A DNA stretch of 59,914 bases from Acidobacteriaceae bacterium (GCA_003160215.1 PLQW01000277.1:3837-63750), one strand, 5' to 3'. Shown: positions 47,642 to 56,808, counted from the stretch's first letter. Made by a program: numbers and translations. Notes: a model not told the origin generated them from the sequence alone.

Positions 47642-47851
47642 TCAGCGATTGCGGCTTCGTATGCGAGCGCCGACGATGTTCAGCAGCAAACCTCCTGCGA
47701 CTAGTAGGGCTGCGATAATCTCAAACCGCGTCTCCCCCAGCTTGAAAGCCGCCGGCTGAAAGAACATAACCAGGAATGCGAACAGCACTAAGACCCAGCC
47801 GATAATCATGAGGGCTGAGCCGGTTTCACGTTTTTCTTCTGACGACGGCAT
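47642..47851 (-). CDS. Small two-helix membrane protein
   Basis: 69 residues with two hydrophobic segments (about 12-35 and 44-62). AGGAGG lies five bases before the ATG. It is embedded between etfB and etfA on the same strand, so it is likely in their transcript, but no functional link is known. Confidence 0.65.
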   Translation of the reverse strand: MPSSEEKRETGSALMIIGWVLVLFAFLVMFFQPAAFKLGETRFEIIAALLVAGGLLLNIVGARIRSRNR

Positions 47852-47966
47852 AGTCGCCTCCTGTCCGCCGCAGCCGGCGCGTCGGCTTGCCACTCTCACT
47901 GCTCCCCAAAATTCTCGCCCTGGTGGCCCTGCGATAATTCGCGGCCAGGGCCGCTCGAATAACGCT

Positions 47967-48737
47967 TTAGATCACGCGCAATTCGTTGCGCAGCTTGTCC
48001 ACCAACTTCTTGGCAATCTCTCCCGGAGGACCTTCCAGCACCTCGGTCTTCTTCGTCTTCTGCGGGATGTAAAGCTTCTCGATCTTCTGCAGGTTCTCGC
48101 CGAGAGTCAACTTGACTTCGTCAAAGCTCACTTTCTTGAGCGGCTTGTTCTTCGCCTGCTTAATGCCGATCAGGGTTGCGTAACGCAATTTGTTGATGCC
48201 AGACTGGATCGTCAGCAGCGCAGGCAGCGGCATATCGACAAACTGGAAGAAGCCAGCCTCGAGTTCGCGTTTCACCCTGATTCCACTATCGCTCTTTTCG
48301 ATTTGCATGATGATGGTGGCGTGCGGCCAGCCCAGCAGCGCAGCCAGAATGACGCCGGTCTGCGCAAAGCCATAGTCATCGGACTGCAAGCCGGTGAAAA
48401 TGAGATCGAAGCTTTCGTCCTTGATCGCCGTCGCGAAGGCCTTCGCGGTATTGAACGCGTCGAGGGTAACGAAACCGTCGCCTTCGAGGTGGATTGCGCG
48501 GTCGGCGCCCTTGGCCAGCGCCTCGCGCAACACCTGCTGCGCGCGCGCCGGGCCGCTGGTGATCACCACCACCTCGCCGCCGTGCTTCTCCCTCTGACGC
48601 AACGCCTCTTCCAGGGCGTAGGCGTCGGGCTCGTTCACTTCGTAGGAAACATCTTCGCGAATCCACGTGCCGCCCTCATTCAGCTTGAGCGGCGCGTCTT
48701 TCTGCGGAACCTGCTTCATGCAGACCAGGATCTTCAC
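47967..48737 (-). CDS. etfB: Electron transfer flavoprotein beta subunit
   Basis: 256 residues. The AMP-binding subunit of ETF: KILVCMKQVPQKDAPLKL start and the DLIFTGLQSDDYGFAQTG motif. The GTG start at 48737 follows AAGGAG by six bases. Gene order on this strand is etfB, small membrane protein, etfA, ETF-QO. Confidence 0.95.
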   Translation of the reverse strand: MKILVCMKQVPQKDAPLKLNEGGTWIREDVSYEVNEPDAYALEEALRQREKHGGEVVVITSGPARAQQVLREALAKGADRAIHLEGDGFVTLDAFNTAKAFATAIKDESFDLIFTGLQSDDYGFAQTGVILAALLGWPHATIIMQIEKSDSGIRVKRELEAGFFQFVDMPLPALLTIQSGINKLRYATLIGIKQAKNKPLKKVSFDEVKLTLGENLQKIEKLYIPQKTKKTEVLEGPPGEIAKKLVDKLRNELRVI

Positions 48738-48935
48738 CAGGGGCTCCTTACACTTCACGGAACGCTTTGAGCGCATACCGTGAAACCGGCAAGTATAAAT
48801 GAGCGGCGGGAGGATGGGAAACGGACGCGTGATGTGAGTTTCGAAACGGGAATCGCCAATGCGAATGTAGCCCGACACTTATGGCCGTTTACTTACAAGG
48901 GGAAACACCTTCCTCAGAGGCAGCTTGTATCAGCA

Positions 48936-50096
48936 TTAATGCTTGTGGACTTCATGAATCAGGTCCCTAATCTTCAGACCGCCCAACTTGTTGCCTTTGC
49001 GCAGCTCTCGGATGCTGTCTATTGCCTCCGCGACAGAAGGCCTATTGGCCCGCTCGCCTTCCAGGAGCTTTTTTTTGCGTTCGATTCCCCAGCGATACCC
49101 GGCCAGGTCGCCGTCGCTGCGGACTACGCGGTGGCACGGCACCGCCAGCGCCACAGGATTCGAAGCGCAAGCGCGAGCCACAGCGCGAACAGCTTTCGGA
49201 TCGCCGATTTCGCGCGCGATCTCGGTGTAGCTGCGCGTCTCGCCGCGCGGAATCCGTTGCAGCGTCTCCCAAACTTTCTGCTGGAAGGCGGTGGCGCGCA
49301 CGTCGAGCGGCAAGTCGATTGTGGTCTTCTCGCCGCCAAGGCTAGCCAGCAGCGGCTCAACGTAACGACGCATGGCCGCATCGTCGCGGTGCAACGTCGC
49401 TGCGTGGAACTCTTCCCGAAGGTCGCGCTCCATCTCGGTCGCGCTCTCGCCAAAGCGGACAGAGCACAGGCCGCGCTCGGTGGCAGCGACCAGCATTCTT
49501 CCCAGCGGAGTCGGCGTAATCGCAAACGTAATCGCCGCGCCCGCACCGCCGCGTCGGTAAGCGCCGGGCGTCATGCCAAGCTGTTGATCGGACTTCTCGT
49601 AGAGACGGCTGGGCGAGCTGAAACCCGCGTCGTACAGTGCCGTAGTCACATCCCCTGCTTTGCGTAGTTCGGTTTTGACCTGCTGCATGCGCCGTGCAGA
49701 TTGATACTCGCGCGGACTGAGCCCCGTTGCGCGCTTGAACAGCCGTTGCAGATGAAACGGGCTAAGCCCTAGATGCTTGCTGAGTTCTGCGAGAGTCATC
49801 GCACCTTCGGCGTTGTCGAGCAACTGTCGTGCCCGAAGCACGTATTGCGTCTGCGCGGAAACTTCCGTCGGCTTGCAACGCAGGCAGGCGCGGTAACCGG
49901 CGCGCTCGGCTTCACGCGGATCGGGGAAGAATTCAACCGAATCGCGCCGCGGGCGGCGGCTGGGACATGATGGGCGGCAATAGACGCCAGTAGTACGTAC
50001 CGCGAAAACGAAGCGGCCATCCTGCCGGGCATCGCGCACCATCACTTGCTGCCAATGGTTTTCGTTCTGGTTTTCATTCTGAAGTTCGGTTTGCAT
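48936..50096 (-). CDS. ada: Ada-like DNA repair methyltransferase and AraC regulator with antitoxin-like tail
   Basis: About 386 residues. The N-terminal zinc domain (VYCRPSCPS...RACLRCKP, all four Cys) repairs phosphotriesters. Next is an AraC-type HTH (LAELSKHLGLSPFHLQRLFK), then the O6-alkylguanine transferase with the active site VPCHRVV. About 33 residues after the usual end form an odd tail (AEAIDSIRELRKGNKLGGLK, then IRDLIHE) like the C-terminus of Phd-type antitoxins. The start is uncertain: ATG at 50096 or 50237. Confidence 0.88.
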   Translation of the reverse strand: MQTELQNENQNENHWQQVMVRDARQDGRFVFAVRTTGVYCRPSCPSRRPRRDSVEFFPDPREAERAGYRACLRCKPTEVSAQTQYVLRARQLLDNAEGAMTLAELSKHLGLSPFHLQRLFKRATGLSPREYQSARRMQQVKTELRKAGDVTTALYDAGFSSPSRLYEKSDQQLGMTPGAYRRGGAGAAITFAITPTPLGRMLVAATERGLCSVRFGESATEMERDLREEFHAATLHRDDAAMRRYVEPLLASLGGEKTTIDLPLDVRATAFQQKVWETLQRIPRGETRSYTEIAREIGDPKAVRAVARACASNPVALAVPCHRVVRSDGDLAGYRWGIERKKKLLEGERANRPSVAEAIDSIRELRKGNKLGGLKIRDLIHEVHKH

Positions 50097-50217
50097 GTTC
50101 ACAGCGTAGCTCCGGCTCGCGGGCGGCGCTATCCGGCCCTTGCGGGCAAAGCGTTTGGACGAGGCCACCTCCTTCACGGCTACATTACGCGCTCCGCGCC
50201 GGACCGCTGCCTTCGAA

Positions 50218-51792
50218 TTAGTCCCAGTGTTTTTCATGCTCCCAAACGTCGTGCAGGCTCAATTTCAGTCCCTGGGCATACCAGATGTCGAACTTCTCCA
50301 GCGCGTACGGATACTCAAAGTGTCCCGCCCATTCCGCGTGCTCGGTAATGCTCTTGAGGTGCTCCGGATTGTCTTCGTCGACCACGATAATGCTCTCGCC
50401 GGTGTAGCCGTGAATTCCCCAGTACCAGTAGTTTTGATGAAAGCAGACGGCTGGCGGCAAACCGTACTTCGGGCCGAAATAGTCGATCGCGCCAGCCTGT
50501 CCGTAATCGCCGGTCTTGATGGCGGTCTTGGCCCGCACGTCAGGCGGAAAGCTGTGATACACGCGGGCCACCTCGGCCACCATGGCTTCCCAGCCAAGCT
50601 CGTCGGAATAGTACTGCGGCAGCGGAGAGCGCGCGTGACTGTGCTCGCTGACCGGCGGCGTAAAGTGAATGGCACGCGTGAAAGCAACAAATCGCTCCGG
50701 GCTGATGACCGGTGCAATCAACGGCGAGAACACCAGGGCCGGAATCACGAGCACCAAAACGAACGCGGGTTTCAGCCACGCGCGATGGGTGCGCTCGATC
50801 CACTCTTCGCAGACCACAGCACCAGCCGCGAAGAGCATGGGATATGCCGGAGCGACGTAGTAATCCTTGCCGTGCAGAATCATGAAGACGACGAGGGTGA
50901 CCACGTACGCCCAGCCCAGAACTCGGTAACGCCTCCCTTCGCGGCCAAAGAACAGCCAGCCCAGTCCGGCCAGCCACAGCGGGAGCGCGAAGGGGTTCAC
51001 CATCAGGATCTGCTGCAACAAGAATTGGACGGGATTCAGAGCAACGTCGCGACCGCTGGCGTGGATGTTGTGCATTAACTGCACGAACGGCCAATCACGA
51101 TGGACATTCCACAGCAGGTTGGGCAGAAAAATCAGAAAGGCGATCGCGCCGGCGATCCAGATCCACTTGTGGGTGAAGGCCTTGCGCTCCGGCGTGAACA
51201 ATAGGCCTAAGACGATTCCCAGCCCGAACACGGCCATCGAATACTTGTTTTGCAGTCCGATGCCCGCCAGCACGCCGAACCACAGCCAAAGCTTCTGATT
51301 GCCAGTCTGAATGATGCGAATGACGACCGAGGCACAGCCCATCCAGAGAAGGGCCTCGAAATCGTTCGTCCCAAGCAGGTGGCCGTTGATGACGAATACG
51401 GCGGAAACCGCCATCGCCAAAGCGGACAATGCCATTGCGTAACGGCGTCCGCCAAACTGGTATGCCTGATACCCGGTGAGCGCGATAGCTCCGCAGCCCG
51501 CAATTGCCGGGATGAGGCGGATGACAAACAGCGATGATCCGAACAGTAAGGTAACCAGCCAGGTCAGCGCCGGAATGAACGGTGGCATGTCCACATAGCC
51601 CCAGTCCAGATGCCGGCTGCAAGCGATGTAGTAGAGCTCGTCGCGAAAGATGCCGTAGCGGTTGGCGGTCAGCAAATGCAGCAACAGGCGCGCCGCAACA
51701 ATGAGTGCAACCATCGCAAAGCCCGTGGCATACCAGCGGTCCGGATTCTCGCGATCCGCCAACTGTGAGAGGTTCGGGGCCGCAGATGTCAT
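50218..51792 (-). CDS. GT39/ArnT-like membrane glycosyltransferase
   Basis: 524 residues. A PMT_2-type membrane enzyme: the periplasmic loop after helix 1 has the FRDELYYIACSRHLDWGYVD motif with catalytic Asp-Glu, and about ten more helices follow up to residue 380. A hydrophilic C-terminal domain lies outside. It probably transfers sugar from a polyprenyl carrier to lipid or protein; the acceptor is unknown. The ada gene starts close to its stop. Confidence 0.9.
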   Translation of the reverse strand: MTSAAPNLSQLADRENPDRWYATGFAMVALIVAARLLLHLLTANRYGIFRDELYYIACSRHLDWGYVDMPPFIPALTWLVTLLFGSSLFVIRLIPAIAGCGAIALTGYQAYQFGGRRYAMALSALAMAVSAVFVINGHLLGTNDFEALLWMGCASVVIRIIQTGNQKLWLWFGVLAGIGLQNKYSMAVFGLGIVLGLLFTPERKAFTHKWIWIAGAIAFLIFLPNLLWNVHRDWPFVQLMHNIHASGRDVALNPVQFLLQQILMVNPFALPLWLAGLGWLFFGREGRRYRVLGWAYVVTLVVFMILHGKDYYVAPAYPMLFAAGAVVCEEWIERTHRAWLKPAFVLVLVIPALVFSPLIAPVISPERFVAFTRAIHFTPPVSEHSHARSPLPQYYSDELGWEAMVAEVARVYHSFPPDVRAKTAIKTGDYGQAGAIDYFGPKYGLPPAVCFHQNYWYWGIHGYTGESIIVVDEDNPEHLKSITEHAEWAGHFEYPYALEKFDIWYAQGLKLSLHDVWEHEKHWD

Positions 51793-51906
51793 CAGCTACT
51801 CCTGAGTGCGAGTCTTCACCGAGAATCATACGGAATCGGCAGGGAGTATGTTTCAGTCGTGCAACGCAACTTGCCTCAAGCGAATCTTTCCCATACTCTG
51901 AAGGCG

Positions 51907-52131
51907 ATGGAAGTCCATTTCACGGCGGAGCAGGAAGCGCAGCTAGCGCAGATCGCCACCAAGGAAGGTACCGATGCCGAACGACTGGTGAAGGATGCCG
52001 CCTTGCGTCTGCTGGAGGAAGACGCCCGCTTTCGTAGCGCCGTGCGCGAGGGCATTGCACAGGCTGACTAGGGCGAGTTCATTGAAGAGGAAGAAATGGA
52101 CGCCCGCCTAGAACAGATGCTCCGTTCATAA
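51907..52131 (+). pseudogene. Interrupted RelB/ParD-like antitoxin gene (amber stop)
   Basis: MEVHFTAEQEAQLAQIATKE begins a ribbon-helix-helix-type antitoxin. The frame stops at TAG (52069-52071) after 54 residues. It then continues without further stop as GEFIEEEEMDARLEQMLRS up to TAA at 52131, an acidic tail typical of full-length members. The antitoxin seems to have acquired a nonsense mutation. Confidence 0.7.
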
Positions 52132-52132
52132 A

Positions 52133-52227
52133 ATGCGTATCCGCTGGACGCCAGCCGCCGCCGGGCATTCGTCCCTATTTGCTACTGCTCGTGTTCTTGA
52201 TTTCTTTCCATTTCAGGCTGAATAGAG
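52133..52227 (+). pseudogene. RelE/ParE-like toxin remnant
   Basis: Starts two bases after the antitoxin stop codon begins (overlapping the frame end) and reads MRIRWTPAAA, the usual start of RelE/ParE toxins. It then diverges into unrelated sequence and stops near 52227. All but the first ten residues are lost. Confidence 0.6.
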
Positions 52228-52666
52228 GCACTCCCCACCGTTCCACCTTTATCTGACTGTGGCCCATCGAAAGCTTGCCATTTACTCTTGGATTGATGCG
52301 CATGTCCGCCTCAAAGGACGGCAAATGGTGGAGTCCTGGCGCCGCTGCTTGCGCGATAATGCGGGGTATCGCCCGTGATTCTGGCTCGGACCTGCTTGGG
52401 CCCATTCGGCTGTCGAGCGCCGCGCCCAAAATTCTTTCCGATGCGCCCTGCTTTTTCAACTCGATCAGCGCCGCCGGGCTGGTGGCGAAATCCGTCCTGG
52501 ACATCTGGATTTCACGCAGGATAATGTTCTCCGAGATACCCGCTTTCATCAGCTTGACGATGTCCGCATTAGTCAGCACATTGTCCGTTGGGGCTTGCGC
52601 TAGGAGAGGAAGGGCCAGCAAGAAAGCCAACAGGAAGGTCAGTTCGAATAGACGAGTGCCTCGCAT
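52175..52666 (-). CDS. Exported protein of unknown function
   Basis: 163 residues. A signal peptide (MRGTRLFELTFLLAFLLAL, then PLLAQA) is followed by an alpha-helical domain: DIVKLMKAGISENIILREIQ and AALIELKKQGASERILGAAL. Similar short helical repeats occur in other acidobacterial exported proteins. GGGAGG lies eight bases before the ATG. It overlaps the toxin remnant on the other strand by its 3' end. Confidence 0.6.
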   Translation of the reverse strand: MRGTRLFELTFLLAFLLALPLLAQAPTDNVLTNADIVKLMKAGISENIILREIQMSRTDFATSPAALIELKKQGASERILGAALDSRMGPSRSEPESRAIPRIIAQAAAPGLHHLPSFEADMRINPRVNGKLSMGHSQIKVERWGVPLFSLKWKEIKNTSSSK

Positions 52667-52880
52667 GTGCGGTACCTCCCTTGCAATAACCTGGGTGAAC
52701 AGCAAAAGTCAAAGGCTGGAGAGCGACACTACTACCCTAGTTACCAGCCATAATCATTGAACGCGCAACGTGTCGAACCTTGCAATATTAATGTTGAGAG
52801 CCATCCGCCTCAATGAGCTATCCCAGCAGGATGATGAGTGCCGCCGAACCGCAGATCCCTGCGCTCGCCGGCTGCGGCGG

Positions 52881-52910
52881 GCTACTGGCTACTGACTACT
52901 GGCTACTGAC
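52881..52910. repeat. 7-bp tandem repeat (CTACTGG/CTACTGA)
   Basis: Four copies of a 7-bp unit (CTACTGG, CTACTGA alternating) lie between the exported protein gene and the HAD gene. Confidence 0.7.
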
Positions 52911-53531
52911 GTTCATTCCCGCACGCACGATCGACCTGGCCTGTCCAGCCGATTCGAAGATGTGCGCCTCCATGCCGAGCTCCCGCGCGGCTTCGACATT
53001 GTTAGGACGGTCGTCGAAGAAGAGCGTTCGGCCGGGCTCGCAACCCAATGCCTCAAGGCAAGCGCGATAGATGGCCGGATCGGGCTTCACGATACCCAGT
53101 TCGCACGACCAGATCTTCACTTCGAATTCGTCGAGCCAACTGAATTTGCGCACATCGGCCAGCAAGTCGTGAGGAATATTAGAGAGGATGGCGGTCCGCA
53201 CCCCGTGTGCCTTGATCTCGCGCGCCAGCGCAAGCGCCTCGGGATTGACACGCAGCCACATGAGCGTTTCCATCCCAACGATGCGCTCCACCTGCGCGGG
53301 CCGGAGTTCCACGCCAGCGGCGTGGGCAAAGGCCTGCCAGTGCTGCCTGAAGTCGGCGCGGCCGGCGTCGTAGTCACCGCGAGTGGCGGAGTAGATCTCG
53401 AAGAAGGGCGGCTCGGGAACGCCCACCAGCGTCGAAAATTCCTGCAACTCGGCGCTCGAAGGCGCGAGGCTCAGCACCCGCCCGTAATCGAAGATGACAG
53501 CATCCCAGCGGCTCGATGGCATCAGCTCCAT
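52896..53531 (-). CDS. HAD-family hydrolase
   Basis: 211 residues, HAD-IA type: nucleophile aspartate in AVIFDYGRVLS, second motif TAILSNIP, Lys in ELGIVKPDPAIYR, and acidic motif FFDDRPNNVEAA. The substrate is unknown. The 3' end overlaps the 7-bp repeat. Confidence 0.88.
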   Translation of the reverse strand: MELMPSSRWDAVIFDYGRVLSLAPSSAELQEFSTLVGVPEPPFFEIYSATRGDYDAGRADFRQHWQAFAHAAGVELRPAQVERIVGMETLMWLRVNPEALALAREIKAHGVRTAILSNIPHDLLADVRKFSWLDEFEVKIWSCELGIVKPDPAIYRACLEALGCEPGRTLFFDDRPNNVEAARELGMEAHIFESAGQARSIVRAGMNVSSQ

Positions 53532-53639
53532 TCTTACACGGGAGAGAGTTCTTCGAACGAGGTTTGCCGGCGCCGATCCGGGCCTTCATAATGATTCCGC
53601 CGCGCTGAAAGCAAGCGCAACGAAGCAGCGGGAGTCAAT

Positions 53640-54035
53640 ATGAGTACGAACGCACAGAACGGGCTCATCCACCTGGCGAGTCAGCATACGGTTGAAGAAA
53701 CCATGCAGCGCCTCGAAGCGCTGCTCAGTGAGCGTGGCGTCACCATCTTCGCGCGCGTGGATCACAGCGGCGAGGCCGCGAAGGTTGGGCTCACCATGCG
53801 GCCTACCAAGCTGCTCATCTTCGGCAGCCCAAAGGGCGGAACCCCGTTGATGCAGGCTGCTCCCACTCTTGCGATTGACCTGCCGCTGAAAGCGTTGTTC
53901 TGGCAGGACGCGGAGGGGAAGGTTTGGCTCACCTACAACGATCCTTCGTACTTACGGCAGCGCCACGATTTTCCCGCGGAGTTAATTCCCAACATTTCGG
54001 GTGTGAGTGCGTTGTTCGGCAAGGCTGTGGAGTAG
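53640..54035 (+). CDS. DUF302 protein
   Basis: 131 residues: VEETMQRLEALLSERGVTIFARVDHSGEA, then KLLIFGSPKGGTPLMQAAPT are typical of DUF302. The function is unknown. It is convergent with the SpoIIE phosphatase gene. Confidence 0.88.
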   Translation: MSTNAQNGLIHLASQHTVEETMQRLEALLSERGVTIFARVDHSGEAAKVGLTMRPTKLLIFGSPKGGTPLMQAAPTLAIDLPLKALFWQDAEGKVWLTYNDPSYLRQRHDFPAELIPNISGVSALFGKAVE

Positions 54036-54050
54036 CCCGCACGCGAGAAG

Positions 54051-55244
54051 TTACGTCGCCCGCAGCAGCATGAGCGTAACGTCATCGTGCTGCGGGGCGT
54101 TGGCGACGAAGCGGTCGAGGTCGCCCATGATGTAATTCAGCAGCGCGGCGGGGGCATACGTCACTCCGGCTTGCAGCACCGCGAACAGGCGAGCCTCGCC
54201 ATACTCCTCTTGCTGCTGGTTCTCGGCTTCCACCACGCCGTCGGTGAAGATCACCAGCCAATCGCCACTTTGCAACGTCACCGCGCCCGACTCGTAAGGA
54301 GCATTGTCCAGAATGCCGAGCGGCACGCCTCCAACCTGCAAGCGCTCAATGCTGCCCGACTGACGCCGCAGGATCGGGTTGTTATGGCCGGCATTGACAT
54401 AGGTCAAAGTCCGGGGCACGGGATCGTACTCGGCGATAAACGCGGTGGTGAAGCGGCGGCCGTTCTGGCTGTTGCCGCAGGCATAGGCGTTCATGCGGGC
54501 CAACAGTTCGACCAGCGAGCCCGGCCATGTGCAAAGCGTCTTCAGGCTGGCTTGAAAGGTCGCCATCAGCATGGCGGCCGGAATGCTTTTCCCGGCAACG
54601 TCAGCCACCGCCATCAGAAACGTCTTGCCGGATGAACTTGAACTTGGACGGGCAAAGACATCGTAGTAGTCGCCGGCCACGGTATTCGCCGGACGAGTAG
54701 CAAACGCGATCTCGAGGCCGGGCACGGCGGGAGGACTGGCCGGAAGTAACCACGCCTGGATTTCCTTCGCGATCTGGAGATCGCGCTTCATGACCACCCG
54801 GTCGGCGACTTCCAGCAGCAAGAGCGCGAACATCAGTAGCCCGCCCCAAAAATGGGTATCGAGATTGATACTCACGCCACCATTGCCGCTTTGCCATTCC
54901 GCGTGGCCACTGGGAAAGAGAATCAGGACGAGCGCGATCAACAACAGGACGCGGCGCGCCGGCGACAACTTCTCCAGCATCGCCCAGAAAAACTGCCTCG
55001 CGACATTAAAGACATGCTTGCGCTTGGGCACTCCCGCGGTGCGAGTGGAGTCTACGTCCTGGGAGTAAAGCCGATAACTGAAACGAGCGTCGGCCTGGAA
55101 TTGCGTCCAGAGCTCGTTGAGCTTCATGCCGTCGGTGACCCGCTGCCAGAATTTCTCCAGGCGGACCATGACGGGTTCGACGCGCGCCGTAATTTTGTCC
55201 TTACGCGGTGGCGGCGGAGCTGCGCGTTGAGGGTTCCAGTTCAT
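54051..55244 (-). CDS. Membrane-anchored SpoIIE/RsbU-type PP2C phosphatase
   Basis: 397 residues. An N-terminal soluble part, two membrane helices (about 98-112 and 132-148), then a PP2C-type phosphatase domain (ASPPAVPGLEIAFATRPANT, GDYYDVF, VADVAGKSIPAAMLMA, ADN..GHNNPIL). Such proteins dephosphorylate anti-sigma antagonist proteins in partner-switching. The partner genes are not nearby. Confidence 0.9.
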   Translation of the reverse strand: MNWNPQRAAPPPPRKDKITARVEPVMVRLEKFWQRVTDGMKLNELWTQFQADARFSYRLYSQDVDSTRTAGVPKRKHVFNVARQFFWAMLEKLSPARRVLLLIALVLILFPSGHAEWQSGNGGVSINLDTHFWGGLLMFALLLLEVADRVVMKRDLQIAKEIQAWLLPASPPAVPGLEIAFATRPANTVAGDYYDVFARPSSSSSGKTFLMAVADVAGKSIPAAMLMATFQASLKTLCTWPGSLVELLARMNAYACGNSQNGRRFTTAFIAEYDPVPRTLTYVNAGHNNPILRRQSGSIERLQVGGVPLGILDNAPYESGAVTLQSGDWLVIFTDGVVEAENQQQEEYGEARLFAVLQAGVTYAPAALLNYIMGDLDRFVANAPQHDDVTLMLLRAT

Positions 55245-55318
55245 TCCGTGGAAACAGGATTATAGAAGGTGAGGCCCTGGAGCGAAGAACCACGAGGATT
55301 CGGCCGGCGGCAACCGAG

Positions 55319-55621
55319 TCACTGCCGGGTCTCTGGTTTCACCTGTTCATCGAGAAAGGCCACCGACTGGACGCCCGAGACCTCAAAGCGCTTGCGGCAG
55401 CGAATGTTCTTGCAGGCGACAAGGTCGTCGCGCCGGACCATGTAGGAACGGGCTTTGGCAAATTTCGCGCGGTCACGCTCGTCAGCCCGCGGCGGCAGTT
55501 GGCGCTTCTTGGTTCGAACGAACCAACCCAGTTCGTATTCGGCGGACTCATGGCAATGAGGGCAGTTTAAGGTCGTTTTTCTGGTCTCTTGCCGCTCGTC
55601 ATACAGGTCGCGCTCGTCCAT
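55319..55621 (-). CDS. Zinc-ribbon protein, unknown function
   Basis: 100 residues. CPHC near residue 20 and CKNIRC near residue 70 form a four-Cys zinc site; the rest is basic. GGAGG lies before the ATG. It is upstream of the SpoIIE gene on the same strand. Confidence 0.65.
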   Translation of the reverse strand: MDERDLYDERQETRKTTLNCPHCHESAEYELGWFVRTKKRQLPPRADERDRAKFAKARSYMVRRDDLVACKNIRCRKRFEVSGVQSVAFLDEQVKPETRQ

Positions 55622-55911
55622 CAGCTTCCTCCGTGTGGGCCATCAGAGAGGTGGCTCAATCCCGCCATAGTATTAGAACATAGTCGCCGCTTCGAGGATG
55701 TGATACGAGCTACGGCTTTGCCGAGAGCGGTTGCAGAGTTAGTGTATCGGGCTGGAACGGGTGGAGCGGGCTTTCGAGGTGCAGGAAGGAGGCCGATTCC
55801 GCCGCTGAAGAGTCGGAAAGCAGATACCTCGCAGGTTAAACTCTACGCCAACAAACGCAAAAACGGCGCTCATTGGCGACCCCGGTTCGCCCGCTCCGTC
55901 GAAAATCATTC

Positions 55912-55975
55912 ACCACGGAGACACGGAGTTCTAGTTTCTTTAGAGTTTTCTCAGTGATCTCCGTGTCTCCGTGGT
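55912..55975. repeat. 17-bp perfect inverted repeat
   Basis: ACCACGGAGACACGGAG at 55912-55928 pairs perfectly with 55959-55975, around a 30-base AT-rich loop. It is a common type of dispersed palindrome in environmental genomes. Confidence 0.75.
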
Positions 55976-56116
55976 TAATTTTCATTTCTATGGGTGCGCC
56001 GCAGGCCCATGTGACACTCATGATGACAAGGATTAAAGAGCTTGGTCGCTACCTGAATGTCCGCACTACCCGAACCGGTCAAACTAGCCCACTGAACCTT
56101 TCACCCTAACTACCAA

Positions 56117-56143
56117 GACCCAGCGGAGAGTGTCCGCTGGGTC
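56117..56143. terminator. 11-bp GC hairpin, possible bidirectional terminator
   Basis: GACCCAGCGGA and TCCGCTGGGTC form a perfect 11-bp stem with a 5-base loop. No T-tract follows on either strand, so its role as terminator is uncertain. Confidence 0.35.
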
Positions 56144-56422
56144 AACCTGCGTTTGCTCGAAAACCCTGCTGCAGGTGCGTGGGTAAGGAGGAGAATGATA
56201 ACCTGCGTCGCTTTGCCGCCGGTACAGTTTCTTACCCGGGCGACCGGGCTTCACTGCTTTGCTGGATGCAGAGTGCCATTTCCGGTCCTCCAGAACATCC
56301 CCCTGAGGACGTACGTGTCGTGCCGCTTTCGTCGTATCCGGGAATTGGCTGAGCACTTCGTCCCAAACACTGATTCAACAGCCCTGAACGGTGCTATCAT
56401 GCGCGCAAAGGAGGGCTTCTCC

Positions 56423-56767
56423 ATGGCTCACTTCACGCTGTGCTTCATCCTGTTAGCCGCTGCCCTCGGCCACGCCATCCAGCCCCCGGCCAATCTTGAT
56501 CAGTCCGCCCCAACGTCGAACCTCGCAGTCCTCGGCTCGCATATGGCAGCAGCCAGCGGGCAGGTGCCAATGGCGGCAACTGCATCGCCGAATGACATCG
56601 CGCTCGCCGCTAACAACGAAGGGACCTGCTACAAGATTCGCGCTTACATTTTCAAGCGCGACGACGACCACGCACCACAGTTTGTCAGGAGCACAACCTG
56701 CGGTCCAGGTCAGCCACACGCAAAGGATGCCGTCTGGCCAAAGGCTCGAATGGTCCCCGCCGATTGA
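56423..56767 (+). CDS. Small exported protein with Cys pair
   Basis: 114 residues. MAHFTLCFILLAAALGHA is a signal peptide. The mature part has GTCYKIRAYIFKRDDD and RSTTCGPGQPHAK, two cysteines about 25 residues apart. Proteins like this recur in Acidobacteriota; function is unknown. AAGGAGG lies eight bases before the ATG. Confidence 0.6.
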   Translation: MAHFTLCFILLAAALGHAIQPPANLDQSAPTSNLAVLGSHMAAASGQVPMAATASPNDIALAANNEGTCYKIRAYIFKRDDDHAPQFVRSTTCGPGQPHAKDAVWPKARMVPAD

Positions 56768-56808
56768 GATCGAGGGGCATATTTCTCCTGGGAAGTCCGC
56801 AAGTCTAG

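Larger units (their letters stand above)
55622..56422. other. Long non-coding stretch with repeats
   Basis: 800 bases without a supportable gene. It holds the 17-bp inverted repeat at 55912-55975, the 17-mer at 56059-56075 shared with 44509, and the hairpin at 56117-56143. Confidence 0.5.

Noticed and set aside
55589-55957. 122-residue plus-strand frame in the non-coding stretch
   Set aside because: It runs through repeat sequence and has no ribosome site or coding bias.
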